Below, in pieces: positions 9,101 to 18,641 of a stretch of DNA of 48,064 nucleotides. The DNA is from JBCCYM01 sp039190005 (GTDB lineage Bacteria > Pseudomonadota > Gammaproteobacteria > UBA12402). Position numbers and translations under genes: made by a program. Numbering within the stretch: position 1 is the stretch's first letter; every line of letters begins with the position of its first letter. The notes beneath the pieces are model-generated. The model was given only the letters and a program-made list of their open reading frames with translations. It searched no databases and had not been told where the DNA came from. The DNA lies in assembly GCA_039190005.1 (NCBI GenBank), contig JBCCYM010000006.1, positions 1 to 48,064 of the forward strand, in the 5' to 3' direction.

Positions 9101-11365
9101 TTTCTTGTCATTATTTGTCTCAACCTGCTGTAATTTACCACTTTCCATCAGTACGGAACGATCCGATGGTGGTGGTAGCGCCGATTTTGGCTTGACTACT
9201 TCTGTTTTTTTCTCCACGGCAAGCTTTTCATTAGCCACAGGCGATTTTTTGTGGCTCTCATTAGCCTCAGTGTTTTTCTCTACCGACACAGTTGAAGCTC
9301 TTGCCATATCCATATTCACAATATCTTTCATCTCACCGTGAATTTTTCTCGAACTTGATGCTGTTTCCTGAGTTTTCTCAGCGTTGGACTTATCAATCGT
9401 ATCTTGCGATCTAGCTTTGCGATTGGCATAACGGTTACCCGCATTACCACCAGAACGTCTGCCACCAGTAGCGCTTTTCGTGCGTGACTGATTGCCGCCA
9501 CCATCAGAACGTGATCGTGACGATTTACGATTACGATTACCATCAGATCGTGATTTATTATTGCCTTTACCCGCGCTCGCGCCACGACGATTAGCAGTGT
9601 TACTGTTACGCTGACGCTGTTGTGGTGAGCGTCTCGTTTTCTTAGATGGCGACTTAGTCGTCGGTTTCTTTTCTGTCACCGACGCTTCTTCCGTGGCAAA
9701 CAGTGTTTTAAATAGTCGACGCAAAACACCCACTTGCTCATTTTTTCGCTTCTCTACCAAAGCCATGTCAGGCAACTTCAAATCCATAGCTGGTTTTTTC
9801 TTGCGAACATTTTTTTTCACCGTATCATGAAGATCAACTTTAGGCTTATCCATTTTTTCATAACTCGCTGATGACGAATCGCGTGTCGCGTATTCATGCA
9901 CAGTCACTGTTTTAATCAAATAATTCGGCGTTTCAAGATGCGCGTTAGCAATAATCACAACACTGATACTATAATTTTTCTCAACATCCATCACAAACTG
10001 TCGCTTCTCATTAAATAAATAGGTCGCCACTTCGGTCGGCACCTGGACAAATAATTGTGCCGTGCTTTCCTGCGCGGCTTTTTCTTCCAATAGATGTAAC
10101 AGCGAAGAAGTGAGCATGACCACATCACGCACAACGCCTTGACCATTACACCTAGGACATACTAATTGTGACGATTCACGCACTGAAGAACGCAAGCGCT
10201 GACGAGACATTTCTAACAAACCAAACCGCGAGATGCTACCAACCTGAATACGCGCGCGGTCACTCTGAAGCACTTGTCTTAACTTATTTTCAACGCGGCG
10301 CTTATTGCGCAACTCCATCATATCAATAAAATCAATAATAATTAGCCCGCCTAAATCGCGCAAACGTAACTGTCTGGCAATCTCCTCAGCGGCTTCGAGA
10401 TTGGTATTAAGCGCTGTTTCTTCAATACTACTGCCCTTGGTCGCGCTGCCAGAATTAATATCAATCGCGATGAGCGCTTCAGCGTGATCGATAACAATCG
10501 CGCCACCTGATGGCAATTTCACTTCGCGCTTAAAAATAGTCTCAGCTTGGCTTTCGATATGAAAATGACTGAATAATGGCACTTTTTCTTTATGCAGCGT
10601 GATTTTATCCGCGTATTCCGGACGCACGGCTTGCAGGTATTCCTTTAACTTAGTGAAAGCGTCATCACTATCAACAATTATTTCATCAACATCAGGGCGC
10701 AGATAATCACGCATCGCGCGAAGAATAATATTACTTTCTTGATGCAGTAACGTCGATTTCTTACCCGCCGCTTTCACTTTGTCTTTGATTGTTTTCCAGG
10801 AACTGAGCAGGGCGTCAAGATCCCACTGCAATTCATCAGCTGTTTTACCGACCCCCGCCGTGCGCACAATTACACTCATACCATCCGGCACATTAATATT
10901 TTTCAATACCGCGCGCAGTTCATCACGATCAGAAAGATCAATACGACGTGAAATACCACCGGCACTGGGATTATTCGGCATCAATACCATGTAAGAACCA
11001 GCTAAACTGATATAGGTTGTTAAGGCCGCGCCTTTTGTCCCTCTTTCTTCTTTATCGATCTGGACAATAACTTCCTGACCTTCACTTAAAATTTGTTGAA
11101 TACCAAGGTTTGAGTCTTTAACACCATTAGGATAATACTCCTCAGCGACGTCTTTAATTGACAAAAAACCATGGCGATTGCCACCATAGTCAACAAAGGC
11201 CGCGGCTAAACTCGGCTCAACTCGGCTCACATAAGCCTTATAGACATTGTGGGTGATTTGTTCCTGACCAGGAAATTCGATATCCAGATCGTAGAGTGAC
11301 GCGTTATCCACTACCGCCACGCGCCATTCATCTTGACTGGCCGCATTGATTAACATTTTTTTCAT
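9089..11365 (-). CDS. rne: Ribonuclease E
   Basis: Essential endoribonuclease for mRNA decay and rRNA/tRNA processing, and scaffold of the degradosome; 758 aa, shorter than E. coli's 1061. The S1 domain occupies roughly residues 36-118. Catalytic D302 (AIDINSGS) and D345 (IIIDFIDMM) are present, and the Zn-link is C403-P-R-C406. After residue 510 the protein becomes a basic, Arg/Ser/Asn-rich disordered tail, followed by an acidic/lysine end, as in degradosome scaffolds; the partner-binding sites cannot be read by eye. The AAGGG upstream of ATG 11365 is a fair ribosome binding site. The C-terminal tail is the least conserved part. Confidence 0.96.
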   Translation of the reverse strand: MKKMLINAASQDEWRVAVVDNASLYDLDIEFPGQEQITHNVYKAYVSRVEPSLAAAFVDYGGNRHGFLSIKDVAEEYYPNGVKDSNLGIQQILSEGQEVIVQIDKEERGTKGAALTTYISLAGSYMVLMPNNPSAGGISRRIDLSDRDELRAVLKNINVPDGMSVIVRTAGVGKTADELQWDLDALLSSWKTIKDKVKAAGKKSTLLHQESNIILRAMRDYLRPDVDEIIVDSDDAFTKLKEYLQAVRPEYADKITLHKEKVPLFSHFHIESQAETIFKREVKLPSGGAIVIDHAEALIAIDINSGSATKGSSIEETALNTNLEAAEEIARQLRLRDLGGLIIIDFIDMMELRNKRRVENKLRQVLQSDRARIQVGSISRFGLLEMSRQRLRSSVRESSQLVCPRCNGQGVVRDVVMLTSSLLHLLEEKAAQESTAQLFVQVPTEVATYLFNEKRQFVMDVEKNYSISVVIIANAHLETPNYLIKTVTVHEYATRDSSSASYEKMDKPKVDLHDTVKKNVRKKKPAMDLKLPDMALVEKRKNEQVGVLRRLFKTLFATEEASVTEKKPTTKSPSKKTRRSPQQRQRNSNTANRRGASAGKGNNKSRSDGNRNRKSSRSRSDGGGNQSRTKSATGGRRSGGNAGNRYANRKARSQDTIDKSNAEKTQETASSSRKIHGEMKDIVNMDMARASTVSVEKNTEANESHKKSPVANEKLAVEKKTEVVKPKSALPPPSDRSVLMESGKLQQVETNNDKKDDA

Positions 11366-11516
11366 TTCATTACCCTTATAACAAGAGGGTGCCGATTTTA
11401 TTCAAAGTATCAAATCTTACGCGAGGCAGATAATCAATTAAGTTTTTCGCAACCTAATATAGGCTGAGCACATACAGTAGCACCTATGTTTTTTAACAAA
11501 AAAAACAGTTTACCGT

Positions 11517-11544
11517 GTTTTATGTGATTTAATTTAATTGTCAA
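11517..11544 (-). promoter_or_regulatory. Candidate sigma70 promoter for rne
   Basis: Minus-strand perfect -35 TTGACA (11539-11544), 16-bp spacer, -10 TAAAAC (11517-11522). A start about 145 nt before the rne ATG leaves a leader with a U-rich stretch and an AUAGG/CCUAU-closed hairpin, features reminiscent of rne leaders that RNase E itself cleaves. Confidence 0.5.
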
Positions 11545-11942
11545 CTTAATTTAAACTTAATGCCCTTAAAACTGGGCGCTATATACTTAAAATCTGTTAT
11601 CTCTATGACATCTCACTTAAAGAATACTGTATTCTTAGAAATGTTTTGATGACTTATTCAGCACTCACTTTTTTATATTATCCAAATGCGATTTCACTGA
11701 ATTTGGACTTTCTTTTTCTTTCATCAAGTCCAGAACTATCAGTATTACAAACACGCATTACCAAATATAGAATATCCGCGCTTAGCAAACTTTTCACGTG
11801 CTAAGGCTTTATCTAAGTTACATGATAAACATCACGTTATTGCCAGTTAACGGCAATTAGTCGGCAAAATGCCGGCTTTTGCTTACATTTATCGTCAATT
11901 TGCGTTCCTTTTAACTGGAACAGTAAGCATTGTTTTTCTGCT

Positions 11943-11970
11943 TTGACCTTTTTTGTTAGTAAATTATAAT
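11943..11970 (+). promoter_or_regulatory. Sigma70 promoter for rluC
   Basis: TTGACC at 11943-11948, 16-bp spacer, perfect TATAAT at 11965-11970, about 55 bp before the rluC start. Good consensus match. Confidence 0.7.
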
Positions 11971-12024
11971 GTCATACAGAATGGCAGTAGTGTAACATTG
12001 ACCAGCCCAAATAGCAATTAAATA

Positions 12025-12954
12025 ATGCAAGAGAAAACAAAAGTACAGTATATACCAGTCGGGAACGAACACGCCGGTCGTCGTCTCGATAATTTTATTT
12101 TCTATAAATTCAAATACTTACCAAAGAGTTTGGTCTATCGGCTATTGCGCCAGGGCGAAATCAGAGTGAATAAAAAGCGCCGCCGTCCTGATTATCGCTT
12201 AGCGCCTGATGATGAGCTACGTGTCGCGCCCATTCGTTCAGAGATCATGCCTGAAAAAATCAAACCAAGCGCGCGATTGATTAAACAATTAGAAACAGCC
12301 CCCTTGTTTGAAAACGACACGATTATCATTATTAATAAACCCGCCGGCGTTGCTGTGCACAGCGGCAGCGGTATCCACTGCGGTCTGATTGAAGCATTAC
12401 GGCAAATTTACGACTACGCTTACCTGGAATTAGCCCATCGCTTGGATCGGGACACCTCAGGCTGCCTAATTCTTGCCAAAAAACCCTCGGCACTCAGAGA
12501 AATTCACAGCTTGTTACAACAGGGCGACATCGAGAAGACGTACCTGGCACTGACACTCGGACACTGGCGACACCAAAAAAATAGTGTCGATATACCGTTG
12601 AAAAAATTCATACTGCAAAGTGGCGAACGCATGGTCAAAGCAAACCCTGACGGCAAAGCGGCAAAGACCATTTTTTATCCACTGGAAAACTTTGCCGCCT
12701 CCAGCTTGGTAAGGATACGCTTGCTGACGGGTCGTACCCATCAAATCCGTGTACACGCTCAATATGCCGGTCACCCCTTAGCTGGTGATAAGAAATATGG
12801 CGATAAAGCCTTTAATCAAATCAGCGGCAAACAAGGTCTAAAACGCTTGTTTTTACATGCACATCATTTGAGATTCACATTGAATAATGAACAAATAGAT
12901 GTACAATATCCTTTGGATAATGAATTGCAGCAGTTTATTAATAAGTTGGATTAA
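12025..12954 (+). CDS. rluC: 23S rRNA pseudouridine synthase RluC-type
   Basis: Converts specific uridines of 23S rRNA to pseudouridine (positions 955, 2504, 2580 in E. coli). 309 aa. An N-terminal S4 RNA-binding domain (about 16-75) is followed by the RluA-family catalytic domain with HRLDRDTSG (catalytic D141) and the RTHQIRVH motif. The divergent arrangement with rne matches other gammaproteobacteria and supports RluC over RluD. The Shine-Dalgarno is weak. Confidence 0.92.
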   Translation: MQEKTKVQYIPVGNEHAGRRLDNFIFYKFKYLPKSLVYRLLRQGEIRVNKKRRRPDYRLAPDDELRVAPIRSEIMPEKIKPSARLIKQLETAPLFENDTIIIINKPAGVAVHSGSGIHCGLIEALRQIYDYAYLELAHRLDRDTSGCLILAKKPSALREIHSLLQQGDIEKTYLALTLGHWRHQKNSVDIPLKKFILQSGERMVKANPDGKAAKTIFYPLENFAASSLVRIRLLTGRTHQIRVHAQYAGHPLAGDKKYGDKAFNQISGKQGLKRLFLHAHHLRFTLNNEQIDVQYPLDNELQQFINKLD

Positions 12955-13047
12955 TTAAATTTATTCAACTTAAGTTTTTACGATTATAAGTAAGATTTAT
13001 GCTTAAATTAAAAATTTAATTTTCTCCCAATAGAGTTATATCTTGTG

Positions 13048-14319
13048 ATGGTAGCTTTGCATAACATTAAGAAAAAAGAAAGATCAGGCACATTCATGGA
13101 TAATATGCGTTTGCCAATCCATAGATGGTTTCGATATTCTGCTGGATTTTCTGCCGAATGGGTTGAAACTGAAATAAAAAAATTTGAAACAGAGCATTCT
13201 CAAAAGGCTATCATACTTGATCCATTCCTTGGATCAGGAACCACTTCTTTTGCTGCCTGCGCTACAAATAGAAAATCATTTGGTTTTGATGGGCATCCTT
13301 TTATAGCAAGAATTGCTAAAGCTAAAAATCTTTGGCACCTAAATGAGTCTGACTTTATCTTGGCATGCGAAGAAGTACTGGCTCAATCAAAAAAAATAAA
13401 GAAATCAACTTCAAGGTATAAAGAGTCAAATTTGCTTGGGAAATGCTATACATTTGAATCCCTAAGTAAACTTGACAAATTAAAAGAAGCATATCAGACT
13501 CTAGCTAATGAAGAAGAAATATGGGAGTTAGTTAGGTTAAATATCACATCAATTTTGCGTGCCTGTAGCAAGGTTGGTACTGCTCAATGGCAATATATAC
13601 TGCCTAGAAAGTCCAAAGCTAAAGTTCTAGATGTAGAGGATGCCTTTATAGGCAAAATGAAAATGATGGCCTCCGATATGAAATTTGCAAAAAATTCTAA
13701 TTGGTCAAATTCTGCCAAAATATATGAACATGACATTCGATATAAAACTCGGTCACACAAATGTAACTTATTAATTACATCGCCACCATATCCTAATAAT
13801 TATGACTATGCTGATGCCACACGGCTAGAAATGATGTTCTGGGGTGAAATTAACGGCTGGTGTGACCTAAAAACAACAGTGCGTCCATCAATCATGCGCT
13901 CATGTTCTCAGCATGCCTCTGCTGACAAAATTAACTTAGACGATATACTAAATGAACCTTTATTGGGTCCGATCATTAATGAACTCTCACCTATTACAGA
14001 CGAATTAGCTAAAGTTCGTTTAACCAAGGGTGGGAAAAAAACTTACCATACTATGGTTGCTGCATATTTTTTAGATATGGCCAAAATATGGAAAAATTTA
14101 AGACTTATAATGAGTAAAGGTTCGAAAATATGTTTTGTTATTGGTGACTCTGCACCATATGGCGTTCATGTCCCAGCAGAAAAATGGCTGGCCAAACTGG
14201 CAGCAGCATCTGGATTCAGAGAAAATTCATTTGAGAAATTAAGAGACAGGAATATAAAATGGAAAAACAGGACGCATACTGTGCCATTACATGAAGGTCG
14301 TTTGTGGTTAGAAGGTTAA
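13048..14319 (+). CDS. DNA methyltransferase (restriction-modification)
   Basis: Adenine-N6 or cytosine-N4 DNA methyltransferase, about 423 aa. The AdoMet-binding motif I DPFLGSGTT is near residues 58-66 and the catalytic motif IV SPPY near 245-248. The roughly 180 residues between them, probably holding the target-recognition domain, give an alpha-type order; SPPY is common in N4-cytosine enzymes. The conserved-looking N-terminus PIHRWFRYSAGFSAEWV precedes motif I. The start is uncertain: GTG 13045, ATG 13048 and later in-frame ATGs are possible, and no strong RBS is seen. AGA/AGG/ATA codons are frequent compared with the flanking core genes, suggesting horizontal acquisition. The neighbouring gene is probably the endonuclease. 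Confidence 0.85.
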   Translation: MVALHNIKKKERSGTFMDNMRLPIHRWFRYSAGFSAEWVETEIKKFETEHSQKAIILDPFLGSGTTSFAACATNRKSFGFDGHPFIARIAKAKNLWHLNESDFILACEEVLAQSKKIKKSTSRYKESNLLGKCYTFESLSKLDKLKEAYQTLANEEEIWELVRLNITSILRACSKVGTAQWQYILPRKSKAKVLDVEDAFIGKMKMMASDMKFAKNSNWSNSAKIYEHDIRYKTRSHKCNLLITSPPYPNNYDYADATRLEMMFWGEINGWCDLKTTVRPSIMRSCSQHASADKINLDDILNEPLLGPIINELSPITDELAKVRLTKGGKKTYHTMVAAYFLDMAKIWKNLRLIMSKGSKICFVIGDSAPYGVHVPAEKWLAKLAAASGFRENSFEKLRDRNIKWKNRTHTVPLHEGRLWLEG

Positions 14320-14324
14320 TAAGA

Positions 14325-15233
14325 ATGACAAATAAAAACGCATCATCAGGACACAAACTTGGTCAATTGGTAGGAGATTGGTTTGAGGAATACTTTGTAT
14401 TTCCGCTATTGCAGAAAATTGGCAAGAAATTAAATCTTTTTGTTGATTCCAGGTTTATAAACCGTTCAGTTCGTTCTGAGAAAATAATCTGGAATGACTT
14501 GGATGGAAATAAGGTAGATTATGATGCAGTGCTTGAACTTGGTGGTTCAGACAGCACAATAGGTATCCCAGTTGCGTTTATAGAATGCTTCTGGAGAAGG
14601 GGAAGTAGGCACTCGAAGGATAAGGCAAGAGATGATAGTGGAAAATTATTGCCAATGAGAGATACATATCCTACAGCAAGATTTTTAGGAATTATTTCTG
14701 CAGGCGATTTTACAGCTCCCGCTAGAGAGCTAATTAGAACTAGAAATATAGATTTATTTTATATTCCAAAAGCCAAAATTATTCAAAGCTTTGAAAGTTG
14801 TGGAATGCAAATGGATTATCCAGATCAACTATCTGAAGAACAAAAATATGAAATAGCCCGCTCATTTGAGGCCAAATTTACAGATACCAAAAAATCTCAA
14901 GTGAAAGAAATGCTATACAACGCAATAGGAAAAACTGCTATTAAGGGTTACCTAGATAAAGTCAAATCAACGCTTTGCTCTTTACCACAAGAAATTCGTT
15001 TTATTCTTAGGCATAACTCAAAACCAATATCATTTGAATCAATAGCCAAAGCAAATGATTTTTTGTGTCATCCAAATTTCAAGATGGATTCTCCACTTGA
15101 AACTTACATATATGAAATCACTTATACAGATGGCTCAGAATTTAGCAGTGAAGTCAAAACAATTGATGAATTAAAGAACCTTCATCAGCAAATACAGAAA
15201 TTGGAAGAGCATATGAGGTCATTGCAAACATAG
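14325..15233 (+). CDS. Putative restriction endonuclease of the RM pair
   Basis: I do not recognise a named family. The protein (about 302 aa from ATG 14325) starts 5 bp after the methyltransferase stop and has a good RBS (GAAGG, 9 bp spacing), so I prefer this start to an overlapping GTG at 14304. Around residues 64-90 it has DYDAVLEL followed by PVAFIECFWRRGSRHSKDKARDD; a D...E-containing core of this kind resembles a PD-(D/E)XK nuclease with an unusual ECFWR in place of ExK. Inference of endonuclease function rests mainly on pairing with the methyltransferase. The C-terminal part (about 230-302) ends in a short coiled-coil-like helix. AT-rich, AGA/ATA codon use as in its partner. Confidence 0.65.
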   Translation: MTNKNASSGHKLGQLVGDWFEEYFVFPLLQKIGKKLNLFVDSRFINRSVRSEKIIWNDLDGNKVDYDAVLELGGSDSTIGIPVAFIECFWRRGSRHSKDKARDDSGKLLPMRDTYPTARFLGIISAGDFTAPARELIRTRNIDLFYIPKAKIIQSFESCGMQMDYPDQLSEEQKYEIARSFEAKFTDTKKSQVKEMLYNAIGKTAIKGYLDKVKSTLCSLPQEIRFILRHNSKPISFESIAKANDFLCHPNFKMDSPLETYIYEITYTDGSEFSSEVKTIDELKNLHQQIQKLEEHMRSLQT

Positions 15234-15368
15234 TAAAAGGAGACAATAGATGCAGTACCGACTCCATCCGTTCTTTGGCTTGAGATGAATTGGCACAGAT
15301 TAGGTCGGCATCAAGGGTTTTTAAACCCAGAAACTGCGGTTGGCGTCAAATTGCAGGACAAATTGCTG
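15234..15368. other. RM cassette right junction, possible gene remnant
   Basis: Just after the putative nuclease stop is a strong RBS (AAGGAG) and ATG at 15250, but it opens only a 12-codon frame. A second frame through about 15247-15370 reads protein-like (TPSVLWLEMNWHRLGRHQG...) with no obvious start codon and runs into the antisense of the ABC ATPase gene. This may be the 5' remnant of a third, deleted cassette gene. I cannot identify it. Confidence 0.3.
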
Positions 15369-16664
15369 TTACTGCGGATTCTCCAAACTCAATTTGCCAT
15401 CACTATCATCATAAGCAAAAATCTCCGCGTAGCGTCCCCATTCAATTACCACACGCAATACCCGTTCAGCATCTTCTTGGCTAAAATAATCTTCCAACTC
15501 AGCCAGAAAATATTTGCGCGACATGCGTTGGCTTGGACGTGTGGATAATATCGTGCGAATATGACGCGCCAAAGGAATATACGACAACAAATGTCTGGAA
15601 AAAAGCTGCTTGCGTTTTTGAATGTCACCCTCGGCAAACTGTCTGCCCGCTTCAGTCATCTGAATACCGCCTTGAGTTTGCTGAGTGAGCTTCATCACGC
15701 TTAATACTTCAATTAACGGGAATAAATCATCAATATCATAATGCAGTAATTCAGCAAGTTCGGATAAATCCATGGGAGTATCAATCGCTTTTTCTTCCAG
15801 CAAGGTTTCCATGAAACCAACCAGTTCAGAGACTCTGGCGTCGGGAAGTCGATAACCAAAATCAAGGTCAACTGTCGCGTCGGTGGCGATGGCATCGGCG
15901 CCGGTCATGGTGCGGTAAATCTGATCGACTAAACTGCGGAACTTCGGCGCTTCCGGGTCTCTTGGTCGGCTTAAATCAACAGTTAAATTCTTTAACACAC
16001 GTCCGGGATTATTATCAAAGATAATAATTCTATCCGCCATCAATACCGCTTCTTCAATATTATGAGTGACCAATAAAATACTATTGGTTTGGGTGTGTTT
16101 CTGCTGCCATATTTCCAGCAAATCATTACGCAGGTTTTCAGCGGTCAGCACATCAAGCGCTGAAAAAGGCTCATCCATTAATAACACATCCGGATTCACC
16201 ACCAACGCGCGAGCAAACCCCACCCGTTGCTGCATCCCCCCCGATAATTCACGCGGAAACGCTGATTCAAAACCATCAAGACCGATAATATCAATGGCTT
16301 TTAACGCCCGTTGACGACGTTCTTTGCGCGGCACCCCTAAGGCTTCCAGCCCCAATTCCACATTTTGCATCACATCCAACCAAGGCATCAGCGCGAATTG
16401 TTGGAACACCATGGCGACACCTTGAACGGGACGATGTATTTGCTGATCACGATAATACACAGCGCCACCATTGGTCTTGGTTAATCCGGCAATAATACGC
16501 AACAAGGTTGATTTGCCTGAACCGGAACGTCCCAGTAAGGCGATAATTTCACCCTGACCTAAATCCAAATTCACATCATCAAGCACCAACAATTCCTGTT
16601 CCAAACCCTTTTTAAAGGTTTTTTTCACATTGCGGACTTTAATCAGTGGTGGTTTTGTCATCAT
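15369..16664 (-). CDS. ABC transporter ATPase with C-terminal AAA-associated domain
   Basis: ATP-binding subunit of a nitrate/sulfonate/bicarbonate-type (COG1116-like) importer. 431 aa: the nucleotide-binding domain fills about 1-270, with Walker A GRSGSGKST, Q-loop MVFQQFALMPW, signature LSGGMQQRVGFARAL and Walker B VLLMDEPFSALD. The extra ~150 residues (winged-helix-like, residues about 285-425) resemble the AAA-associated C-terminal domain found in such paired systems. The permease gene lies 12 bp upstream in the same direction. No substrate-binding protein gene is near, so the substrate is unknown. Confidence 0.88.
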   Translation of the reverse strand: MMTKPPLIKVRNVKKTFKKGLEQELLVLDDVNLDLGQGEIIALLGRSGSGKSTLLRIIAGLTKTNGGAVYYRDQQIHRPVQGVAMVFQQFALMPWLDVMQNVELGLEALGVPRKERRQRALKAIDIIGLDGFESAFPRELSGGMQQRVGFARALVVNPDVLLMDEPFSALDVLTAENLRNDLLEIWQQKHTQTNSILLVTHNIEEAVLMADRIIIFDNNPGRVLKNLTVDLSRPRDPEAPKFRSLVDQIYRTMTGADAIATDATVDLDFGYRLPDARVSELVGFMETLLEEKAIDTPMDLSELAELLHYDIDDLFPLIEVLSVMKLTQQTQGGIQMTEAGRQFAEGDIQKRKQLFSRHLLSYIPLARHIRTILSTRPSQRMSRKYFLAELEDYFSQEDAERVLRVVIEWGRYAEIFAYDDSDGKLSLENPQ

Positions 16665-16676
16665 GGCTATGCTTAT

Positions 16677-18422
16677 TTAACTTATGTTATAACGCTTCTG
16701 GGCGATATTATACAAAGGTTGCCATAAAAGGCGATTAAATACCAGGACATAGACACACATGACCACAATACCCAAAGCAATACGCGGGAAATCACCTTTT
16801 GTCGTATATTCGGCAATATAGGCGCCAAGACCATGCGCTATCAGCGTGGTATGCCCCCAACTGACAACTTCGGCGACAATGCTGGCATTCCAGGCGCCAC
16901 CGGCGGCGGTAATCGCGCCGGTAATATAAAAAGGAAAAATCCCTGGCAGAATAAACCGTCGCCACCATAGCCATTGTTTAACGCCAAAGTTTTTAGTGGC
17001 GTAATGCAGATTTTTAGGGATGGACGCGGCACCAGCAATCACATTAAATAGAATATACCACTGCGCCCCCAATAACATCAAGGGTGTCACCCAAATCTCA
17101 ACATTGAGATGAAATCTGACAATAAAAAAAACAATCACTGGGAAAATCAAATTCGCCGGAAATGCCGCCAGAATTTGGACGATTGGTTGAGCGTAGCGCC
17201 TGATTTTCGGATGTAAACCAATCCACACACCCACCGGCACCCAAACCAAGGAACTGATAATAATCAGCACAATCACTCTAAGCGCTGTATAGATGCCCAA
17301 TAACAACACATGCAAGGCCTCACGCACTGACACTTGATGAAAAATAAAATGCAGCAAAGTAATCGCCGCCAAAGCGCAGATTCCAAAGACAACCAAATAC
17401 CAAAAACTCAATGCCGCTAATTGCCACCGACGGCTAATGGTTACCGGCTGCTGATCAATTCGACGTGGTTGGCCAATACGAAAACTGACCAGCACATGAA
17501 AATATCGCCCCCATATATCCGCGATCAAGGTCAGCAAGCGCGTGCGATTTAATAAATTAACCAGCCAGGAACTAGCCTGTTTATGCTCATCAGTTAAATC
17601 ATACTTAAAGCGCTCCCCCCAATAGATGAGCGGACGAAAAAAAAGTTGATCGTAGAGCAAAATCACAATTAACATGGCCAAAATGGCATAAAAAATGGCC
17701 ATTTTATCCGCGTGTTCAATCGCAACAGCAATATAAGAACCAATGCCAGGCAATAAAATGGTTTGGTTATTCACCGATATCGCCTCACTCGCCACCACAA
17801 AAAACCAGCTCGCCGACATCGATAACATGCTGTTCCAAATTAAACTCGGCATGGCGAAAGGCACTTCCACTTGCCAGAAACGCTGCCAGGACGAAAGTTG
17901 CAACATATCGGCGGCCGAGCGCAAATCTTTAGGCAGGGTTTTTAAACTCTGATAAAACCCGAGAATCATATTCCATACCTGAGCGGTAAAAATAACAAAA
18001 ATAGCGGCGCATTCCGGCCCTAACAAACTCCCCGGGAACAAGGCAATAAAACCAGCAACCGTGATGGATAAAAATCCCAATACCGGCACCGATTGTAAAA
18101 TATCAATCAAAGGAATAATCACGCGCTCGGCATGTTTATTTTTTGCCGCGAGTGTGCCAAAAATAAACGTGACCAATAAAGAGAAAATCATGGCAATAAA
18201 TAAGCGTAATACACTGCGTAAGGCATACATCGGCAAATGTTGCACCGATAATGAAATGGGCAATGCCTGACCAAGCTTGTAGGGCGCGCTCATCTCTGCT
18301 GATCCCCAAGCTAATAAGGTCAGAATGAGTACTAATAACAACAAGGCGACAAAATCCCAAGCATTGGGACGCCAGGTTATGAAACGGTTGTTTCGCCAGA
18401 TTTGCTGTGTGTATTTCGCCAT
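16677..18422 (-). CDS. ABC transporter permease, two fused BPD domains
   Basis: Inner-membrane permease of 581 aa formed by two tandem binding-protein-dependent transport domains. Each half has about five to six membrane helices and an EAA-like loop (first half around DLRSAADMLQLSSWQRFWQVEVPFAMPS; second around KNFGVKQWLWWRRFILPG). Fused permeases let one polypeptide replace the usual dimer. It is transcribed just before the ATPase gene. The missing periplasmic receptor may be encoded elsewhere or not exist. Confidence 0.88.
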   Translation of the reverse strand: MAKYTQQIWRNNRFITWRPNAWDFVALLLLVLILTLLAWGSAEMSAPYKLGQALPISLSVQHLPMYALRSVLRLFIAMIFSLLVTFIFGTLAAKNKHAERVIIPLIDILQSVPVLGFLSITVAGFIALFPGSLLGPECAAIFVIFTAQVWNMILGFYQSLKTLPKDLRSAADMLQLSSWQRFWQVEVPFAMPSLIWNSMLSMSASWFFVVASEAISVNNQTILLPGIGSYIAVAIEHADKMAIFYAILAMLIVILLYDQLFFRPLIYWGERFKYDLTDEHKQASSWLVNLLNRTRLLTLIADIWGRYFHVLVSFRIGQPRRIDQQPVTISRRWQLAALSFWYLVVFGICALAAITLLHFIFHQVSVREALHVLLLGIYTALRVIVLIIISSLVWVPVGVWIGLHPKIRRYAQPIVQILAAFPANLIFPVIVFFIVRFHLNVEIWVTPLMLLGAQWYILFNVIAGAASIPKNLHYATKNFGVKQWLWWRRFILPGIFPFYITGAITAAGGAWNASIVAEVVSWGHTTLIAHGLGAYIAEYTTKGDFPRIALGIVVMCVYVLVFNRLLWQPLYNIAQKRYNIS

Positions 18423-18596
18423 GTTATTTATATAAAACCGCGGTTATCAGCAAGATAAGAGCGGTTTCCAGGTTTAAACTTACAATATTTTACAATACAA
18501 ATTCTCAAATTTAATTTAATCTTCTACCTAATTAACGGCAGTTTTATCGCTTTAAGCTTGCTTCCAACACTAAAAAAATGTAGCCTTACGCTATTA

Positions 18597-18625
18597 TTCA
18601 CTCGTTGCATTATAAGCGGTATAAT
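18597..18625 (+). promoter_or_regulatory. Sigma70 promoter for the tolC-like gene
   Basis: Perfect TATAAT at 18620-18625 with a TTCACT -35 (4 of 6) at 18597-18602 and 17-bp spacing, 16 bp before the AAGAGG-containing RBS region of the tolC-like gene. Confidence 0.55.
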
Positions 18626-18641
18626 CTAAGAGGCAAATAAA

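Larger units (their letters stand above)
11366..12024. other. rne-rluC divergent intergenic region (659 bp)
   Basis: No convincing coding sequence. It holds a minus-strand promoter for rne (11517-11544) with a leader of roughly 145 nt, a plus-strand promoter for rluC (11943-11970), and two small hairpins at about 11840-11875 (TTGCC/GGCAA and a GUCGGC/GCCGGC stem followed by TTTT). Long rne leaders mediate autoregulation in E. coli. Whether this shorter one does cannot be seen. The middle (about 11545-11830) shows nothing recognisable. Confidence 0.6.

Noticed and set aside
11840..11880. Small RNA or terminator between rne and rluC
   Set aside because: The hairpins are short (5-6 bp) with only four T, and no promoter for an RNA could be placed with confidence.
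12955..13047. Intrinsic terminator after rluC
   Set aside because: Only an A/T stem (AAATT/AATTT) with no GC pairs.
15285..15548. Plus-strand 87-aa open frame
   Set aside because: From 15369 on it is antisense to the ABC ATPase gene; only its first part may be a remnant.
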